Shown: positions 1 to 9,642, numbered from the stretch's first letter. The stretch: DNA of 64,000 nucleotides from Thermoproteota archaeon (GCA_027492035.1 JAOZFT010000004.1:239929-303928); one strand, 5' to 3'. Translations and numbers: made by a program. Notes: generated from the sequence alone by a model not told the origin.

Positions 1-1215
1 TTCCCCGTCGACAAATACAGTGTCTACGTCGTTTCCGTTTGCGGAATAAACAATAGATGCCTCTTCATTGAAATGAGGCGTTAAATGTGATTTTTTAATG
101 TCTATAATTGTAATATCTGCTTTTTTCCCTTTCTCTATAGACCCTATCGAATTACTTAACCCTAGCCTTTCAGCAGCTAAAGAAGTAACCATTTCTAAGG
201 CTTGAGAAGCAGGAAATACGGTTTCAGAAGAATAAATTGTCCTTTGAGTCATAATTAATGTTCTTAACTCCTCAATTAAGTCTATATTGTCGTTAGTACA
301 TGGGGCATCTGTCCCTATTATTACAGGAACCCCTCTCCTCACTAACTCCGAAGAATTATATTTTAAACCGTTAAGGGCATATGTAGAGGGACAATGCACC
401 ACTGTAGCATTGCCTTTAACTAATAACTCAATGTCTTCCTTGTCTATAAAAGTGCAATGTACAGCTAACAATCTTGAATTTAGAACACCTAACTTGTTAA
501 GCAGGTCTATTGGGCTCCTAGCTCCTCCACCCCAGGGTCCTTTAACTTTATCTTCCTCTCTTTTTGTTTGATGAACATGCATGTGAATCAATGTATCCTT
601 TTCTTCAGCTAAATCCCTTATTTCTCGGAGCCATTCAGGGTACACTGTGTCAGGAGCATGAGGGGCAAAACATGGAATCACTAAGTTGCTTTTTCCTTTC
701 CATTTCTCGACGAAGGATACTCCTCTCCTGAATTCCTTCTCCCCAATCCAGGGACCATCTACACTCATGATCGTATGTCCTAAAACCCCTCTCAAACCTA
801 TTTTTGTTAAAGCTTCAGCTATTTTTTCCATAAAGAAGTAATGATCAACAACTGTGGTTACGCCAAATTTTAATGCTTCGCTTCCACCAAGTAAGGCTGC
901 GGCGTGAATGCCCTCAGGCGTCCAAGCTTTTTCAATGGGCCAATAAACATTATAAAGCACGTTGCTTAGGTCTGATGTGATCCCCCTTAAAAAGCACATA
1001 GCTATATGTGTATGCGAATCAATTAAACCAGGAATTGCTAGTTTCCCCTTTCCCTCTATCACCGAATCTACTGAACCTGGATTTTTAAATCTCGCCATTC
1101 TGTCGACATCAGTTATCTCATTGCCTTCCACCAAAATATAACCCTTCTCAATTTTTTTCTTTCCTTTATCCATAGTTAAGATTCTTATGTTTCTAATGAG
1201 CTTTGTTTCACCCAA
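1..1215 (-). CDS. Amidohydrolase, MTA/S-adenosylhomocysteine deaminase-like (partial)
   Basis: This reading frame runs off the left edge of the window, so the C-terminus is missing. The translated protein shows the amidohydrolase metal-site signatures in order: DSHTH near the N-terminus, HMHVHQ in the middle, AVHC further on, and GTDAPCTNDNID near the window edge. This pattern fits the MtaD/SsnA/TrzN branch, whose members deaminate methylthioadenosine, SAH or 5-deoxyadenosine. The substrate cannot be fixed from sequence alone. The likely start is a TTG at 1213-1215, preceded by a purine-rich GGAAG stretch, because an in-frame stop lies a few codons upstream. The neighbouring uppP gene is divergent. 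Confidence 0.85.
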   Translation of the reverse strand, partial: MGETKLIRNIRILTMDKGKKKIEKGYILVEGNEITDVDRMARFKNPGSVDSVIEGKGKLAIPGLIDSHTHIAMCFLRGITSDLSNVLYNVYWPIEKAWTPEGIHAAALLGGSEALKFGVTTVVDHYFFMEKIAEALTKIGLRGVLGHTIMSVDGPWIGEKEFRRGVSFVEKWKGKSNLVIPCFAPHAPDTVYPEWLREIRDLAEEKDTLIHMHVHQTKREEDKVKGPWGGGARSPIDLLNKLGVLNSRLLAVHCTFIDKEDIELLVKGNATVVHCPSTYALNGLKYNSSELVRRGVPVIIGTDAPCTNDNIDLIEELRTLIMTQRTIYSSETVFPASQALEMVTSLAAERLGLSNSIGSIEKGKKADITIIDIKKSHLTPHFNEEASIVYSANGNDVDTVFVDGE

Positions 1216-1339
1216 TTTTTTCCACTTCCTTCTTTCTCAAAAAAAGAATTTTTAAAAAGTAATTAAAGGAGAATAGGTTGCTATTAAAGTTAATGTTTCT
1301 CGGTTTTAGGGAGAAGTAGAAAAAAAATTATAAGAAAGG

Positions 1340-2212
1340 TTGAGGGGAGTGAATCCTGTTTTGTTTTTGTTAGCTTTATTACAAGGGTTTTTAGAGTGGT
1401 TGCCTGTAAGTAGTGAAGGTCAAAGTATGCTTTTCCTTATCCAGCTTTTCCACATCCCTCCTGAAACAGCGTTTTCTCTTTCTATTTATTTCCATGCTGG
1501 AACTTTGCTGTCTGTCATCATTTATTTCAGGAGAATGATACTTAACCTCTTACATGCTTTCCTCCACTTAGTTCGTTCCTTGATTAAAGGAAAAATTTCC
1601 TTAAAGGAAGCTGGAACAGAAATTAATAGATTAGAAAGCAGAATGTTGCTTTTTCTGGCCGTAGGATCCTTTTCTACAGGTGCAACAGGTGTACCTTTGT
1701 TTTTTTTAATTAATGAGGGGATGTTGAATCTGAAAAGTGACATCATCTCCATCCTAATAGGGGGTCTCTTGATTTTCAGTGGTTTATTGTTGCTTTTAAC
1801 AAATAAGAAATATGGTTTAAGAAATTGTGAGGATGTAAGTGCTTTTCACGGCTTTATAGTTGGTTTACTTCAAGGAATAGCTATTTTACCTGGTATAAGC
1901 CGTTCAGGAATAACTATAAGCTCTTTGCTGTTTCTAAACTTTAATGAAGAAGCGTCACTTAAATTATCTTTTATGCTCTCCATACCTGCAGTTATTGGGG
2001 CTATAGTTTCTGAATTTCTTTTCGGGGCTAAGGGTTTATTTGTTGAATTTCCTTTCCGAGAAATTTTGTTAAGCATCATATTAACTTGTTTAATAGGGCT
2101 GCTCTCTATATTTTTATTGCTTAAGATTTCCAGGAAAATAGGGTTCGTTTATTTTACTCTATTTATAGGTTTCTTAGCGGTTTTACTTAACCTACCTGCC
2201 ATTTTCAAATGA
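1340..2212 (+). CDS. uppP: Undecaprenyl-diphosphatase-like phosphatase UppP/BacA
   Basis: This is a 290-residue polytopic membrane protein of the BacA/UppP family, which dephosphorylates polyprenyl diphosphates so the lipid carrier can be recycled. The N-terminal signature LEWLPVSSEGQ (about residues 18-28) and the second signature LPGISRSGITIS (about 183-194) are both present. The length matches the family (260-290 residues), with roughly seven to eight hydrophobic segments. In an archaeon the substrate would be a dolichyl-type or other C50-C60 polyprenyl diphosphate; this fits the cis-prenyltransferase and AglB genes elsewhere in the window. The start is TTG at 1340; GTG at 1349 is an alternative. 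Confidence 0.9.
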   Translation: MRGVNPVLFLLALLQGFLEWLPVSSEGQSMLFLIQLFHIPPETAFSLSIYFHAGTLLSVIIYFRRMILNLLHAFLHLVRSLIKGKISLKEAGTEINRLESRMLLFLAVGSFSTGATGVPLFFLINEGMLNLKSDIISILIGGLLIFSGLLLLLTNKKYGLRNCEDVSAFHGFIVGLLQGIAILPGISRSGITISSLLFLNFNEEASLKLSFMLSIPAVIGAIVSEFLFGAKGLFVEFPFREILLSIILTCLIGLLSIFLLLKISRKIGFVYFTLFIGFLAVLLNLPAIFK

Positions 2213-2240
2213 GTACTAGTTGCAATAAATATATTACTCA

Positions 2241-3479
2241 TTAAATTGATTCAATCGCCTTTTTTATTTGGAAGTAGGGTAAATCATATTTTTCTCTTTT
2301 CCTTTCAAAGTAGATGATCGGTAAGTTGAATTTTTCAAAGAAGGACTTGAGTTTCTTGTCGATAAGGAAGAGCATCTTCAAATTTTGTTTTTTAGAGATT
2401 TCCTTAAGAACTTCGATTTTCTTTTCAATATATTCTTTCCTCCAATACCCAATTACTTCGAGATAGACCTCCTTGCCTTTATATTTTATTTTGAAGTCTG
2501 GAAGAAACACTTTATCGCCCACAGGTATGAGCCCTGGTTCTCTAATCAAAATTAGATCTTGAAGCGTTGAAAGGTTCCAGAAAAGCTGTTTCTCGACTTT
2601 GCTGTTGAAATCAAGAAACGTAAGTTGAGGCTGCCATAGAAGTGGTGGTGACGCACTATCAATTTTTAAAACATAATCCTTTCTGTTCAAATGAATGTGT
2701 GCTTTCAAAAGCCAAGGCTTGAAACTCTTCATTAAAGGGAATATCCCAACTAGTACCGAACCTATTTTCTCCCCATATTTCGTTGGTTTACTAAACAATT
2801 CATATGGCCCAGAAATTCTTAAAGTAACTGAGTTATGTTTGAGGAAGGTGTTGAACAGCAACCCCTTCCTTTTCACTCGGTAAATAACCTCTTTTAAAAG
2901 ATGTCCTGAGCCCAAGTAACTTTTAGATTCTGTTGAAAAATTTAGTGTTATGGAAGAGCTGTGCCTGAGTAACGAATTAAGAAGCATGAAATTGTAATAC
3001 CCTATTACCTCTTCTGGTTTCGGCTCCTTTTTTTTCACTAGTTTTTCTTCATCTTTTTCAGTTGACCAAAGGAAATCCTCAAGTTCTTTTACGTTTAGGT
3101 CTAGATTCATTTCTTCAATGAATTGTTTTAGAAAGGAAAATCTCTCCTCTCTTCTAATAAAGCCTTTCTTTTCCAACGAGACTTTTCTGAAAAGCTTTTC
3201 TCTTAACAAAGAAGGGGACAGAAGATTTTGTTTATCCCTTGAAGCAGTGAATTCGAAAAAGTACATGGTTAAAGTTTTGAATAATCCAAGAGCTAATTTT
3301 TCGTCGCCTACTAAGCAACTGATCGCTGAAAAGTCAATGTTCTTTCTTTTTTTCCCTTCTTGAGAATTAAGAAAATCAATTAATAACTTCACAAGTTGTG
3401 AATGTGTTTTTAGAGATAGCCAAAGCGGGTAAATACCTCCTTTTCTTAATCTATATCTGACTAAGCCGCTTCCCAACAT
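2241..3479 (-). CDS. bax1: Bax1-type nuclease (DUF790)
   Basis: This 412-residue protein resembles the archaeal DUF790 family, whose characterised member Bax1 is an endonuclease that binds the XPB helicase. The start (MLGSGLVRYRLRKGGIYP) and the C-terminal block LPDF...YLEVIGYWRKEYIEKK fit the family. The PDF and LEVIG residues look like a PD-(D/E)xK-type active site. The family usually sits directly beside an XPB helicase gene, but here the flanking genes are uppP and a winged-helix regulator, and no helicase is present in the window. It is convergent with uppP, with a 28-base gap. The family call is confident; the helicase partner is unknown. Confidence 0.8.
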   Translation of the reverse strand: MLGSGLVRYRLRKGGIYPLWLSLKTHSQLVKLLIDFLNSQEGKKRKNIDFSAISCLVGDEKLALGLFKTLTMYFFEFTASRDKQNLLSPSLLREKLFRKVSLEKKGFIRREERFSFLKQFIEEMNLDLNVKELEDFLWSTEKDEEKLVKKKEPKPEEVIGYYNFMLLNSLLRHSSSITLNFSTESKSYLGSGHLLKEVIYRVKRKGLLFNTFLKHNSVTLRISGPYELFSKPTKYGEKIGSVLVGIFPLMKSFKPWLLKAHIHLNRKDYVLKIDSASPPLLWQPQLTFLDFNSKVEKQLFWNLSTLQDLILIREPGLIPVGDKVFLPDFKIKYKGKEVYLEVIGYWRKEYIEKKIEVLKEISKKQNLKMLFLIDKKLKSFFEKFNLPIIYFERKREKYDLPYFQIKKAIESI

Positions 3480-3536
3480 CGCAGGTACTTCTTTTTTGCC
3501 TTTTTAACTTTTAAAGGGGGTGAAAGCGTTTTTCCT

Positions 3537-4169
3537 TTATAAAAGGGTTAATGCTGCCGAAAGGGCGCCATATTTGACAGATACTAACTTTTCACCACCA
3601 GCTATTATTATCACATCTAAGTCTTTAGGCTTAAAGATGGAAATTATTTTCTTTGCAATATTGGGGTACTCCTCTGAAAGATTTGAAAGCGTAGGCATAA
3701 TTAAGTTTCCGTCCTCAAAAATTAAGGTAATGGCTCCTGAAGCTCCAGCCTTAATTGCAGCATCACGTTGCTCAACTCCTCTTGAAACTTTCCTTGTATC
3801 TACATGGTGAAGAAGAACCCCTACTTGATATTTTCCCATTCCAAGCTCCTTTATTTCTATAGGTATAATTTCTTTAATTTTAGACTCTATACTATTAAAA
3901 AGGACTAAACCTTTCTCTGTAAGTGTGCAACCAGATTTGCTTGTTGTTATTATGTTTTCGGCTTTAAGTTTTTTTATTAGTGTCCTAACTGCTCCCTCCC
4001 CTAAACTTAATTCTTCAGCTAATTTTTTTCTTCCAATGTTTCTTTTTTTGCCTATCAACCTAATGGCTTGAACTAAATGAGAAACATTAAAACTTAAAGA
4101 GGGCCCTATATTCTCCTTTTTCAAGATTTTGTAGAGGGAATCAAAGGTCTTTTTTGGATATAAAGTCAT
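3537..4169 (-). CDS. Winged-helix transcription regulator with DUF4443-like C-terminal domain
   Basis: The protein has 210 residues. Residues about 30-95 form a winged helix-turn-helix (GRKKLAEELSLGEGAVRTLIKKL followed by a basic wing and LTEKG). Residues about 110-205 are an alpha/beta domain containing GASGAITLIFEDG, resembling the archaeal DUF4443 domain, which may sense a ligand. The ATG is preceded by GGAGGG at good spacing. It lies downstream of the 4307-4657 gene on the same strand, about 140 bases apart. Its regulon is not evident. Confidence 0.6.
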   Translation of the reverse strand: MTLYPKKTFDSLYKILKKENIGPSLSFNVSHLVQAIRLIGKKRNIGRKKLAEELSLGEGAVRTLIKKLKAENIITTSKSGCTLTEKGLVLFNSIESKIKEIIPIEIKELGMGKYQVGVLLHHVDTRKVSRGVEQRDAAIKAGASGAITLIFEDGNLIMPTLSNLSEEYPNIAKKIISIFKPKDLDVIIIAGGEKLVSVKYGALSAALTLL

Positions 4170-4306
4170 TATTGCCCTCCAATAAATTAAAAGTAAGTCT
4201 TCTAGAGTAGAGATAATGAAAATTTTGTTTTTAAATTTAAGTTAATTATGGAATAAACTTTTTAATTTTTTTACAATATAATTTTTTTATTGAAATGTTT
4301 TGATTT

Positions 4307-4657
4307 TCAGTTTATTATTAACCTGTAAATCACATATTTTCCCTTTACTTCTAATTCTTTAAGCTCTAAGAAGTAGGGGTCTCCTCTTGATCGAATAGCA
4401 TATCCTTTCTTTACTGCCTCCAGGAAAAAGTGTTTGTCTATTGCTATACTTGGCCCTATGGATGGGTCTCTTAAGAAGATTTTTTTGTCACCGGAGGAGA
4501 AGTAATCAAGAAGTTTCTTTTTACTGAAAAAGTATGCTTTAGCTGATAGAAGGCCGGAATATGCTAGAGATTCGCAAGTTAAGTTTTTCATTTTCACTAT
4601 TTTAGGGGAATTCTTCTCTTCACTTTTTAATATGGCACTTTTAATTAACTGTTTCAA
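4307..4657 (-). CDS. Hypothetical protein, 116 aa
   Basis: I do not recognise this protein. It is small and basic, mixed alpha/beta in appearance, with no membrane segment and no metal-binding cysteine cluster. The reading frame is supported by a strong GGAGGT ribosome binding site about eight bases before the TTG start and by ordinary codon use. It precedes the winged-helix regulator gene on the same strand. Confidence 0.55.
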   Translation of the reverse strand: MKQLIKSAILKSEEKNSPKIVKMKNLTCESLAYSGLLSAKAYFFSKKKLLDYFSSGDKKIFLRDPSIGPSIAIDKHFFLEAVKKGYAIRSRGDPYFLELKELEVKGKYVIYRLIIN

Positions 4658-4799
4658 ATACAGATACCTCCACTACTTGAAAGAGATGAAACTGCAAAAA
4701 CAAACTGGATATATATGCGTCAATTGTTTATTTAAGGCTTTCGAATTTCTAGACGAAGTATAAAACAGCAAAAAACGAAAAAATAGTATATAAAAGATG

Positions 4800-6320
4800 T
4801 CACTGCTTCTTCCCACAACGTCCTTCCTTGAGGAGCTTTATAAGTTCCTCTAAAGTAACCAATTTAATTTCTTGCCCCTTTTTTATGACCACCCCCTCTA
4901 AGAGACCTGCTTCAATTTCACCGAGTTTTAAATACTGTATTTTCTCTAGAATCGAGGAGTTTACTTTCAATTGTCTATGTGTTTCTTTAAAGGAATATTC
5001 GTGAATTATTCCATCCTCAGCAAGTTTCACATCAGTAAACTTCTTTATTTTTTCCTTTAATGCTTCCTTAGCGGGTCTGTTTCCATGAACTAGACACGTT
5101 ATTTTCGGTTTCATTTTCTTCAAAGTAGTTATTAATCCTCTTTGGTCAGCGTGAGCCGATAAATTTATCTGCTTAATACCGCACTTAACCTTTACTTTTT
5201 TCCTCCTTTTTTCCAGGAAGTCATAAAGTTCTACTTCTTTTGAGCCGTTCAGGATTTCATATGCTGGTGTGTTGTCTGCGCAGTACCCTGGAAATATTAA
5301 GAGATTCCTTTTATCCGGAATTAACTCAATTGCAAGAAATGAACTGAACCCGCCAGTCAACATGCCACTTGCTGCTAAATAAACGGCTGGTTCAGATAAA
5401 TCTATTTGATTAGGTGACTCTATCAACTTTATATTTTTGAAGTCAAAGGGGTTCTTTCTAGTTGTTGTAACTATGTTTTGTATGCTTTTATTCATCCATG
5501 CGGTGTAGTTTTTGTAAATTTGTAAAGCTTTCCGTGATAAACCGGCGCAAAAGTAAATTGGGCAGTTGCCTTGGAATTTAGTGTAGTTTCTCTCAAAAAT
5601 AAGCATTAGTTCCTGTATCCTACCTACTGCAAAGCTTGGGATGAGTACAGACCCACCTTCTTTTATAATTTGAAGTGATGAATCAATTATTTCCTTTTCT
5701 CTTTCTTTACGGCTTTTGAAGTTTTTATCTCCATAAGTAGATTCGCTTACAACTATTTCAGGCTTCTTCACCCCCGAAATGTCCACTTTGTTGAGGTGGT
5801 TATCTTTAACATCTGAAAAATCACTCATGTAAATCATTTCGAAACTGTCTAGCTTAAGTTGCACTATAGCGCTTCCTAGTATATGTCCGGCATCCAAAAA
5901 CCTAAAAGTTAGAGGCCCAACTTCTTTAGCTTCTTTATAGAATAAAGGCGTCATAAGGTTGAGGGATGAGTTTATTTCTTTCAATCCAAACATGCTTTTT
6001 TTACCTGCACCTAGTTTGTAAGCATCCAAAAGCAAAATCCTTGTGAGATCTCTTGTGGGGTGAGTTGAATAAATGGGCCCCTCAAAACCTAGTTTAGCCA
6101 GAAGGGGGATGTTGCCAGTGTGGTCCAGGTGTGCATGAGTCAAAATAACCGCATCTAATTCCCTAATTATTTTTTCGTTAAGTGGTAGAATTTGGCTGTT
6201 TGGGGAGGAGTAACTTGATCCACAATCTAACAGTATTTTAGCGCCTTTGTACTCTATTAAATGGCAACTGTTCCCTATTCTGCTTGCTCCTCCCAAATGG
6301 GTTATTTTCAGTTTCGTCAT
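4800..6320 (-). CDS. Beta-CASP metallo-beta-lactamase ribonuclease (aCPSF2-like, without KH domains)
   Basis: This 506-residue protein has the metallo-beta-lactamase zinc motif HAHLDHTGN (His62, His64, Asp66, His67). The beta-CASP motifs follow: the acidic SESTYGD motif, then the Ser-Ala-His-Ala-Asp stretch and the CLVHGN motif. It lacks the N-terminal KH domains of aCPSF1, so it fits the aCPSF2/RNase J-like archaeal group of endo/5-prime exoribonucleases in RNA maturation and decay. It diverges from the 6537 gene across about 216 bases that should hold both promoters. Confidence 0.85.
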   Translation of the reverse strand: MTKLKITHLGGASRIGNSCHLIEYKGAKILLDCGSSYSSPNSQILPLNEKIIRELDAVILTHAHLDHTGNIPLLAKLGFEGPIYSTHPTRDLTRILLLDAYKLGAGKKSMFGLKEINSSLNLMTPLFYKEAKEVGPLTFRFLDAGHILGSAIVQLKLDSFEMIYMSDFSDVKDNHLNKVDISGVKKPEIVVSESTYGDKNFKSRKEREKEIIDSSLQIIKEGGSVLIPSFAVGRIQELMLIFERNYTKFQGNCPIYFCAGLSRKALQIYKNYTAWMNKSIQNIVTTTRKNPFDFKNIKLIESPNQIDLSEPAVYLAASGMLTGGFSSFLAIELIPDKRNLLIFPGYCADNTPAYEILNGSKEVELYDFLEKRRKKVKVKCGIKQINLSAHADQRGLITTLKKMKPKITCLVHGNRPAKEALKEKIKKFTDVKLAEDGIIHEYSFKETHRQLKVNSSILEKIQYLKLGEIEAGLLEGVVIKKGQEIKLVTLEELIKLLKEGRCGKKQ

Positions 6321-6536
6321 TTATATTTTCCCTCTCTAAAAGCTCTTTTGTAATAAAAGACTTTTTATTTATGAAATAGTACACCTGTTTGAACTGTGTT
6401 TATTCTTTTTAAAAGGGAAAACTACATCTTCAGTCCCGTGTAAATTTAAAATTTCAGAAAAGGTTTTTAAGTAATGGTTCACAATGAGTGTGTAACCAAG
6501 GAAGTCACACTTTAAAAGAGTCCCTCTCGTGTTTAA

Positions 6537-7127
6537 GTGGTGTGTAGTTTGGGGTTAGAGGAAGAAGAAGCTGCTTTTTTAATAAAGATGAAAAAGAACT
6601 ACATGAAACAATTGGAAGAGAAGGAGGAAGAAATAAAGGGGTTAAAGTTTCTAATTAAAATTATTGACTATTACCTCAGCAGTAAATCATTTGTAACGGC
6701 TAAAGAGAAACTAAAAACCGGTGAAGGATTGCGAGGAGGTGAAAAGTTAGTCAAGAAGGGAATCGGTAAGAAAAGAGAAGTTATTGATTTGGTTTCCAGT
6801 GATGGATCACATTTGGGCGTTGTGACAGTTGATGAAGGATCTATAGAAATAGTGCCTGATAAAGATTATGAATTTGGCGTTAACACCTCTCCCTTCTCTG
6901 TTTTCTTTGTAAGGAAAGTTTTGCTGGGAATGAAACTTATGGACGAGAATGCAAGGGTAAGAGGTGAATTAAATAAAAAGGATGTCCTTGACTTCAAAAT
7001 AGAGGAAATAGATAATAAACTGAAAAGAGTATTGATAACGAATTATAGAGATCCTAAAAGAATTAATCAAATAGTTAGGGCAGCAAAATGGACATTAGAA
7101 ACCATGTTGAAGAAGAGGGAACGATAG
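6537..7127 (+). CDS. Hypothetical protein with N-terminal coiled coil, 196 aa
   Basis: I do not recognise this family. Residues about 5-45 are strongly charged and likely coiled coil, ending in a hydrophobic helix. After a glycine/lysine-rich linker (about 55-80), residues 80-190 form a mixed alpha/beta domain. It overlaps the next gene by 40 bases, which suggests the two are translated together. The start is a GTG. The deep overlap and the acidic/basic architecture suggest a soluble partner protein rather than an enzyme; that is inference. Confidence 0.6.
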   Translation: MVCSLGLEEEEAAFLIKMKKNYMKQLEEKEEEIKGLKFLIKIIDYYLSSKSFVTAKEKLKTGEGLRGGEKLVKKGIGKKREVIDLVSSDGSHLGVVTVDEGSIEIVPDKDYEFGVNTSPFSVFFVRKVLLGMKLMDENARVRGELNKKDVLDFKIEEIDNKLKRVLITNYRDPKRINQIVRAAKWTLETMLKKRER

Positions 7128-7780
7128 CTGGAAAGGTGCAGCATTACTATTTAACATTTCTGGATTTAATTAAAAATAGCCCCAATTTATCTGTTAGAAT
7201 GAAAACAATAATTATGGAAAGAAGGATGCAAATTTTTGATTTACTTCTCTTGTTTATGGAGAAAAATAAAGGGTTTAAAGTCAGAGATAAAACTTCTTTT
7301 CTTTGCGGATTAATTTATGTTGTTTTAAAAATGTTAGAAAATTACCCTAAAACTAAGGAAGTAACTAAAACTTTAATATCAAAAAATTTTGATGTGAATT
7401 TTACCACCTTGAAAAAAAGCATTGAAATGATAGAGTCCAAACTTAATTTGATCAAAATCTACTCCAAAGATAATGTGCCAGCTTACCTTAACCCTCAAAC
7501 TTCGCTTTTCCAACTCGTACAACACCTAATTAAGAAATCGGTAAGGAGAAAGTTTCTTATTTACCTTTTTGATGAATCTATGATAGGATACAATGACTTA
7601 GACAATCTTTCAGGCGAGAAAGATAAAATAAAAAAGTTTGTATCCAGCGTGGTTAACTCAGAAATTTCTTCTACCGTAAGTTCATTTGTTCATGAGGACT
7701 TCAAAGAGAACATAAAACTAATACTTCCTGAACTTGTGGAGAGGGAAGTTACTGTAACCATACGTAAATTAATCAGTTAA
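7088..7780 (+). CDS. Hypothetical helical protein, 230 aa
   Basis: This protein is predicted almost entirely helical. The stretch around residues 60-125 (DKTSFLCGLIYVVLKML and following helices) has a weak cyclin-box look, as in TFIIB core repeats, but I cannot support homology. The ATG at 7088 lies inside the upstream gene; a GTG sixteen codons later is the alternative start. The 3-prime end overlaps the convergent glycosyltransferase gene by eight bases. Function unknown. Confidence 0.55.
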   Translation: MDIRNHVEEEGTIAGKVQHYYLTFLDLIKNSPNLSVRMKTIIMERRMQIFDLLLLFMEKNKGFKVRDKTSFLCGLIYVVLKMLENYPKTKEVTKTLISKNFDVNFTTLKKSIEMIESKLNLIKIYSKDNVPAYLNPQTSLFQLVQHLIKKSVRRKFLIYLFDESMIGYNDLDNLSGEKDKIKKFVSSVVNSEISSTVSSFVHEDFKENIKLILPELVEREVTVTIRKLIS

Positions 7781-9014
7781 AAATCCTTACCGGGAAGACC
7801 CGTACTTCTCGATCTAATATCCCTGTAATTAATTTTGTTGCTTCCTTTACTGCATCATACCTCTTGACTTCACTTGCTACATATTTAGCCCTCTTTTTGT
7901 ATTCATCGCTTGATACTAAAGTAATCAATGCATTTATGAGGGTTCTATCATCTTCATTTTGCTGCACAACTCTTGCAATGCCTAATTTTTCCGCGTTTGA
8001 AGCTATCTCTTGGTGTTCAGGATGGTTTGGGGTTGGAATTATCAACATAGGCTTACCGTAGTATATAGCTTCAGAAACTGTGTTGTGGCCTCCTCTAGTT
8101 ACTAATACGTCGCATGCCTTTAAATAAGGGAATCGATCAGCAACCCAACTATGAATGGATAACCTTTCTGATCTCCAAGAATAGTTAGAGGAAGGATCTC
8201 CCTTGGTTACAATAAAATGAAACCTTTTGTTGAAAGATTTAAAATATTTAATTAGAGGTTTTACTCTTTCAAACAAGGACTTTCTTTCTCTAGGGGTGCC
8301 GGAAATGCTAATATAAATCAAGTTTTTACCTGGCAGTTTTAGTTTCTTTTTTATTTCCTCTTGAGGAGGGTACTCCTCTGGTTTTCGTAGAAGTATGGGG
8401 CCTATGAAGCTAAGTCTTTTCTTGTATTTCTCTAAAACGTTTAAGTGAGACTTGGCAAGAGTGTATGGTGGTTTAAAATCTGGGACGAGAATTTTTTCTC
8501 CTTTAGACCAAAAAATATTCAATATATGACTTACAGCTTTCTCTATTCTGGTATGTAAGAATTTGTCGTTTTTATTTTTTACCGTAAATAAGGGTGGGAG
8601 TAAAAGCTTTATTTGGTGCACTATGGTTACAATTGGTTTCTGTAATAAAGTGGCAGCTAAAATTGTTGAAATCCTTGAGTCAGATACTATAACATCTGGG
8701 GTCTCTTTCCTTATTAACAAGGCCTCGTTTTGAAGATGGTTAAATAGCGTTTTGAAATATAATGGTCCCTGTTTAAGTGTAGTTTTTGCGTCAACCTCAC
8801 CTTTTTCGTTTTCGGACCAAACCATAGGGAGTGTTTCATAAACTTTGAAACCTTTGTTCTTTATAATCTTTACAGCATCTCCGTAACTTGAAAAAACAAG
8901 CTTAACATTCCTCTGTTGTATTAAACATTGTGCAACGGCTAAGCATCTACTTGCGTGTCCTAGTCCCATTCCATTTACGCCAAAATATATCTTTGCTTCT
9001 CTTTTCATTTTCAA
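7773..9014 (-). CDS. MurG-like glycosyltransferase (GT28-type)
   Basis: This 413-residue GT-B fold protein begins with IYFGVNGMGLGHASRC, the N-terminal glycine-rich loop of MurG/UDP-GlcNAc transferase relatives. A C-terminal nucleotide-sugar site follows, with VTRGGHNTVSEAIYYGKP and PTPNHPEHQEIASNAEKLG. Archaeal members probably transfer a sugar to a lipid or small-molecule acceptor in glycolipid or surface glycan synthesis; the acceptor is unknown. Its start overlaps the stop of the AMMECR1 gene by four bases, so the two are co-transcribed. Confidence 0.75.
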   Translation of the reverse strand: MKMKREAKIYFGVNGMGLGHASRCLAVAQCLIQQRNVKLVFSSYGDAVKIIKNKGFKVYETLPMVWSENEKGEVDAKTTLKQGPLYFKTLFNHLQNEALLIRKETPDVIVSDSRISTILAATLLQKPIVTIVHQIKLLLPPLFTVKNKNDKFLHTRIEKAVSHILNIFWSKGEKILVPDFKPPYTLAKSHLNVLEKYKKRLSFIGPILLRKPEEYPPQEEIKKKLKLPGKNLIYISISGTPRERKSLFERVKPLIKYFKSFNKRFHFIVTKGDPSSNYSWRSERLSIHSWVADRFPYLKACDVLVTRGGHNTVSEAIYYGKPMLIIPTPNHPEHQEIASNAEKLGIARVVQQNEDDRTLINALITLVSSDEYKKRAKYVASEVKRYDAVKEATKLITGILDREVRVFPVRIFN

Positions 9015-9613
9015 TGTTCCCCTAAAACCTTTTCTACTACCTCCCCTCCAGGTTGAGTTTCACTGAATATTTGTGCTTGGAATTTATAGATCTCAGTTTC
9101 AGGATCCAACCAGGCTTCACTGTTTAAGCCTGCCTTTAAACAAGTGTAAGAAAGGAATTCCTTGGTACTCCAATTCTCTTCAACAGGAACTTGGGGCAAG
9201 AGTAAACCGGAAAAAGGGCCCTTTTTGATGATAAGGCCGTCTCTCCCTATTTTTATTTGTCTAAAAACTTGTTTTTTATCTATTGGCTGAGGTGGAGTCA
9301 ATACACTTACTTCAATGATTATTTCTTTCATTTCTTTCCATGTAACAGCGTGAAATCTAGGGTCTTCCGTTGCTGCAGCTATGGCTGCGTTTGTCAAGGC
9401 TTGGATTAAAGGATAAATTGGCAAAGGAAAACCTATACATCCACGCAGTTCATTGTTTCTGGATCTTTTAAGAGTTACGAATACCCCTCTCTTCTGTAAA
9501 AGTTCCTTGGTGGGCACCCTTTCCGGAACCTTTTTTATTCCCCTTTGTAAATACACCTCAATAACTTCTCTAGCTGTTTTGACTAAGTACTTCCCTATTT
9601 CTAGGTTGAACAT
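9011..9613 (-). CDS. AMMECR1 domain protein
   Basis: This 200-residue protein matches the AMMECR1 family (TIGR00296 type). It shows GVFVTLKRSRNNELRGCIGFP near residues 48-68, AATEDPRFHAVT around 100, and ENWSTKEFLSYTCLKAGL near the C-terminus. The conserved LRGCIG motif is intact. The molecular role is unknown, although the family is found throughout archaea and eukaryotes. It forms an operon with the following glycosyltransferase gene. Confidence 0.9.
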   Translation of the reverse strand: MFNLEIGKYLVKTAREVIEVYLQRGIKKVPERVPTKELLQKRGVFVTLKRSRNNELRGCIGFPLPIYPLIQALTNAAIAAATEDPRFHAVTWKEMKEIIIEVSVLTPPQPIDKKQVFRQIKIGRDGLIIKKGPFSGLLLPQVPVEENWSTKEFLSYTCLKAGLNSEAWLDPETEIYKFQAQIFSETQPGGEVVEKVLGEH

Positions 9614-9642
9614 TTTCTTATAGCCTCTAGTATGTCATTAAT

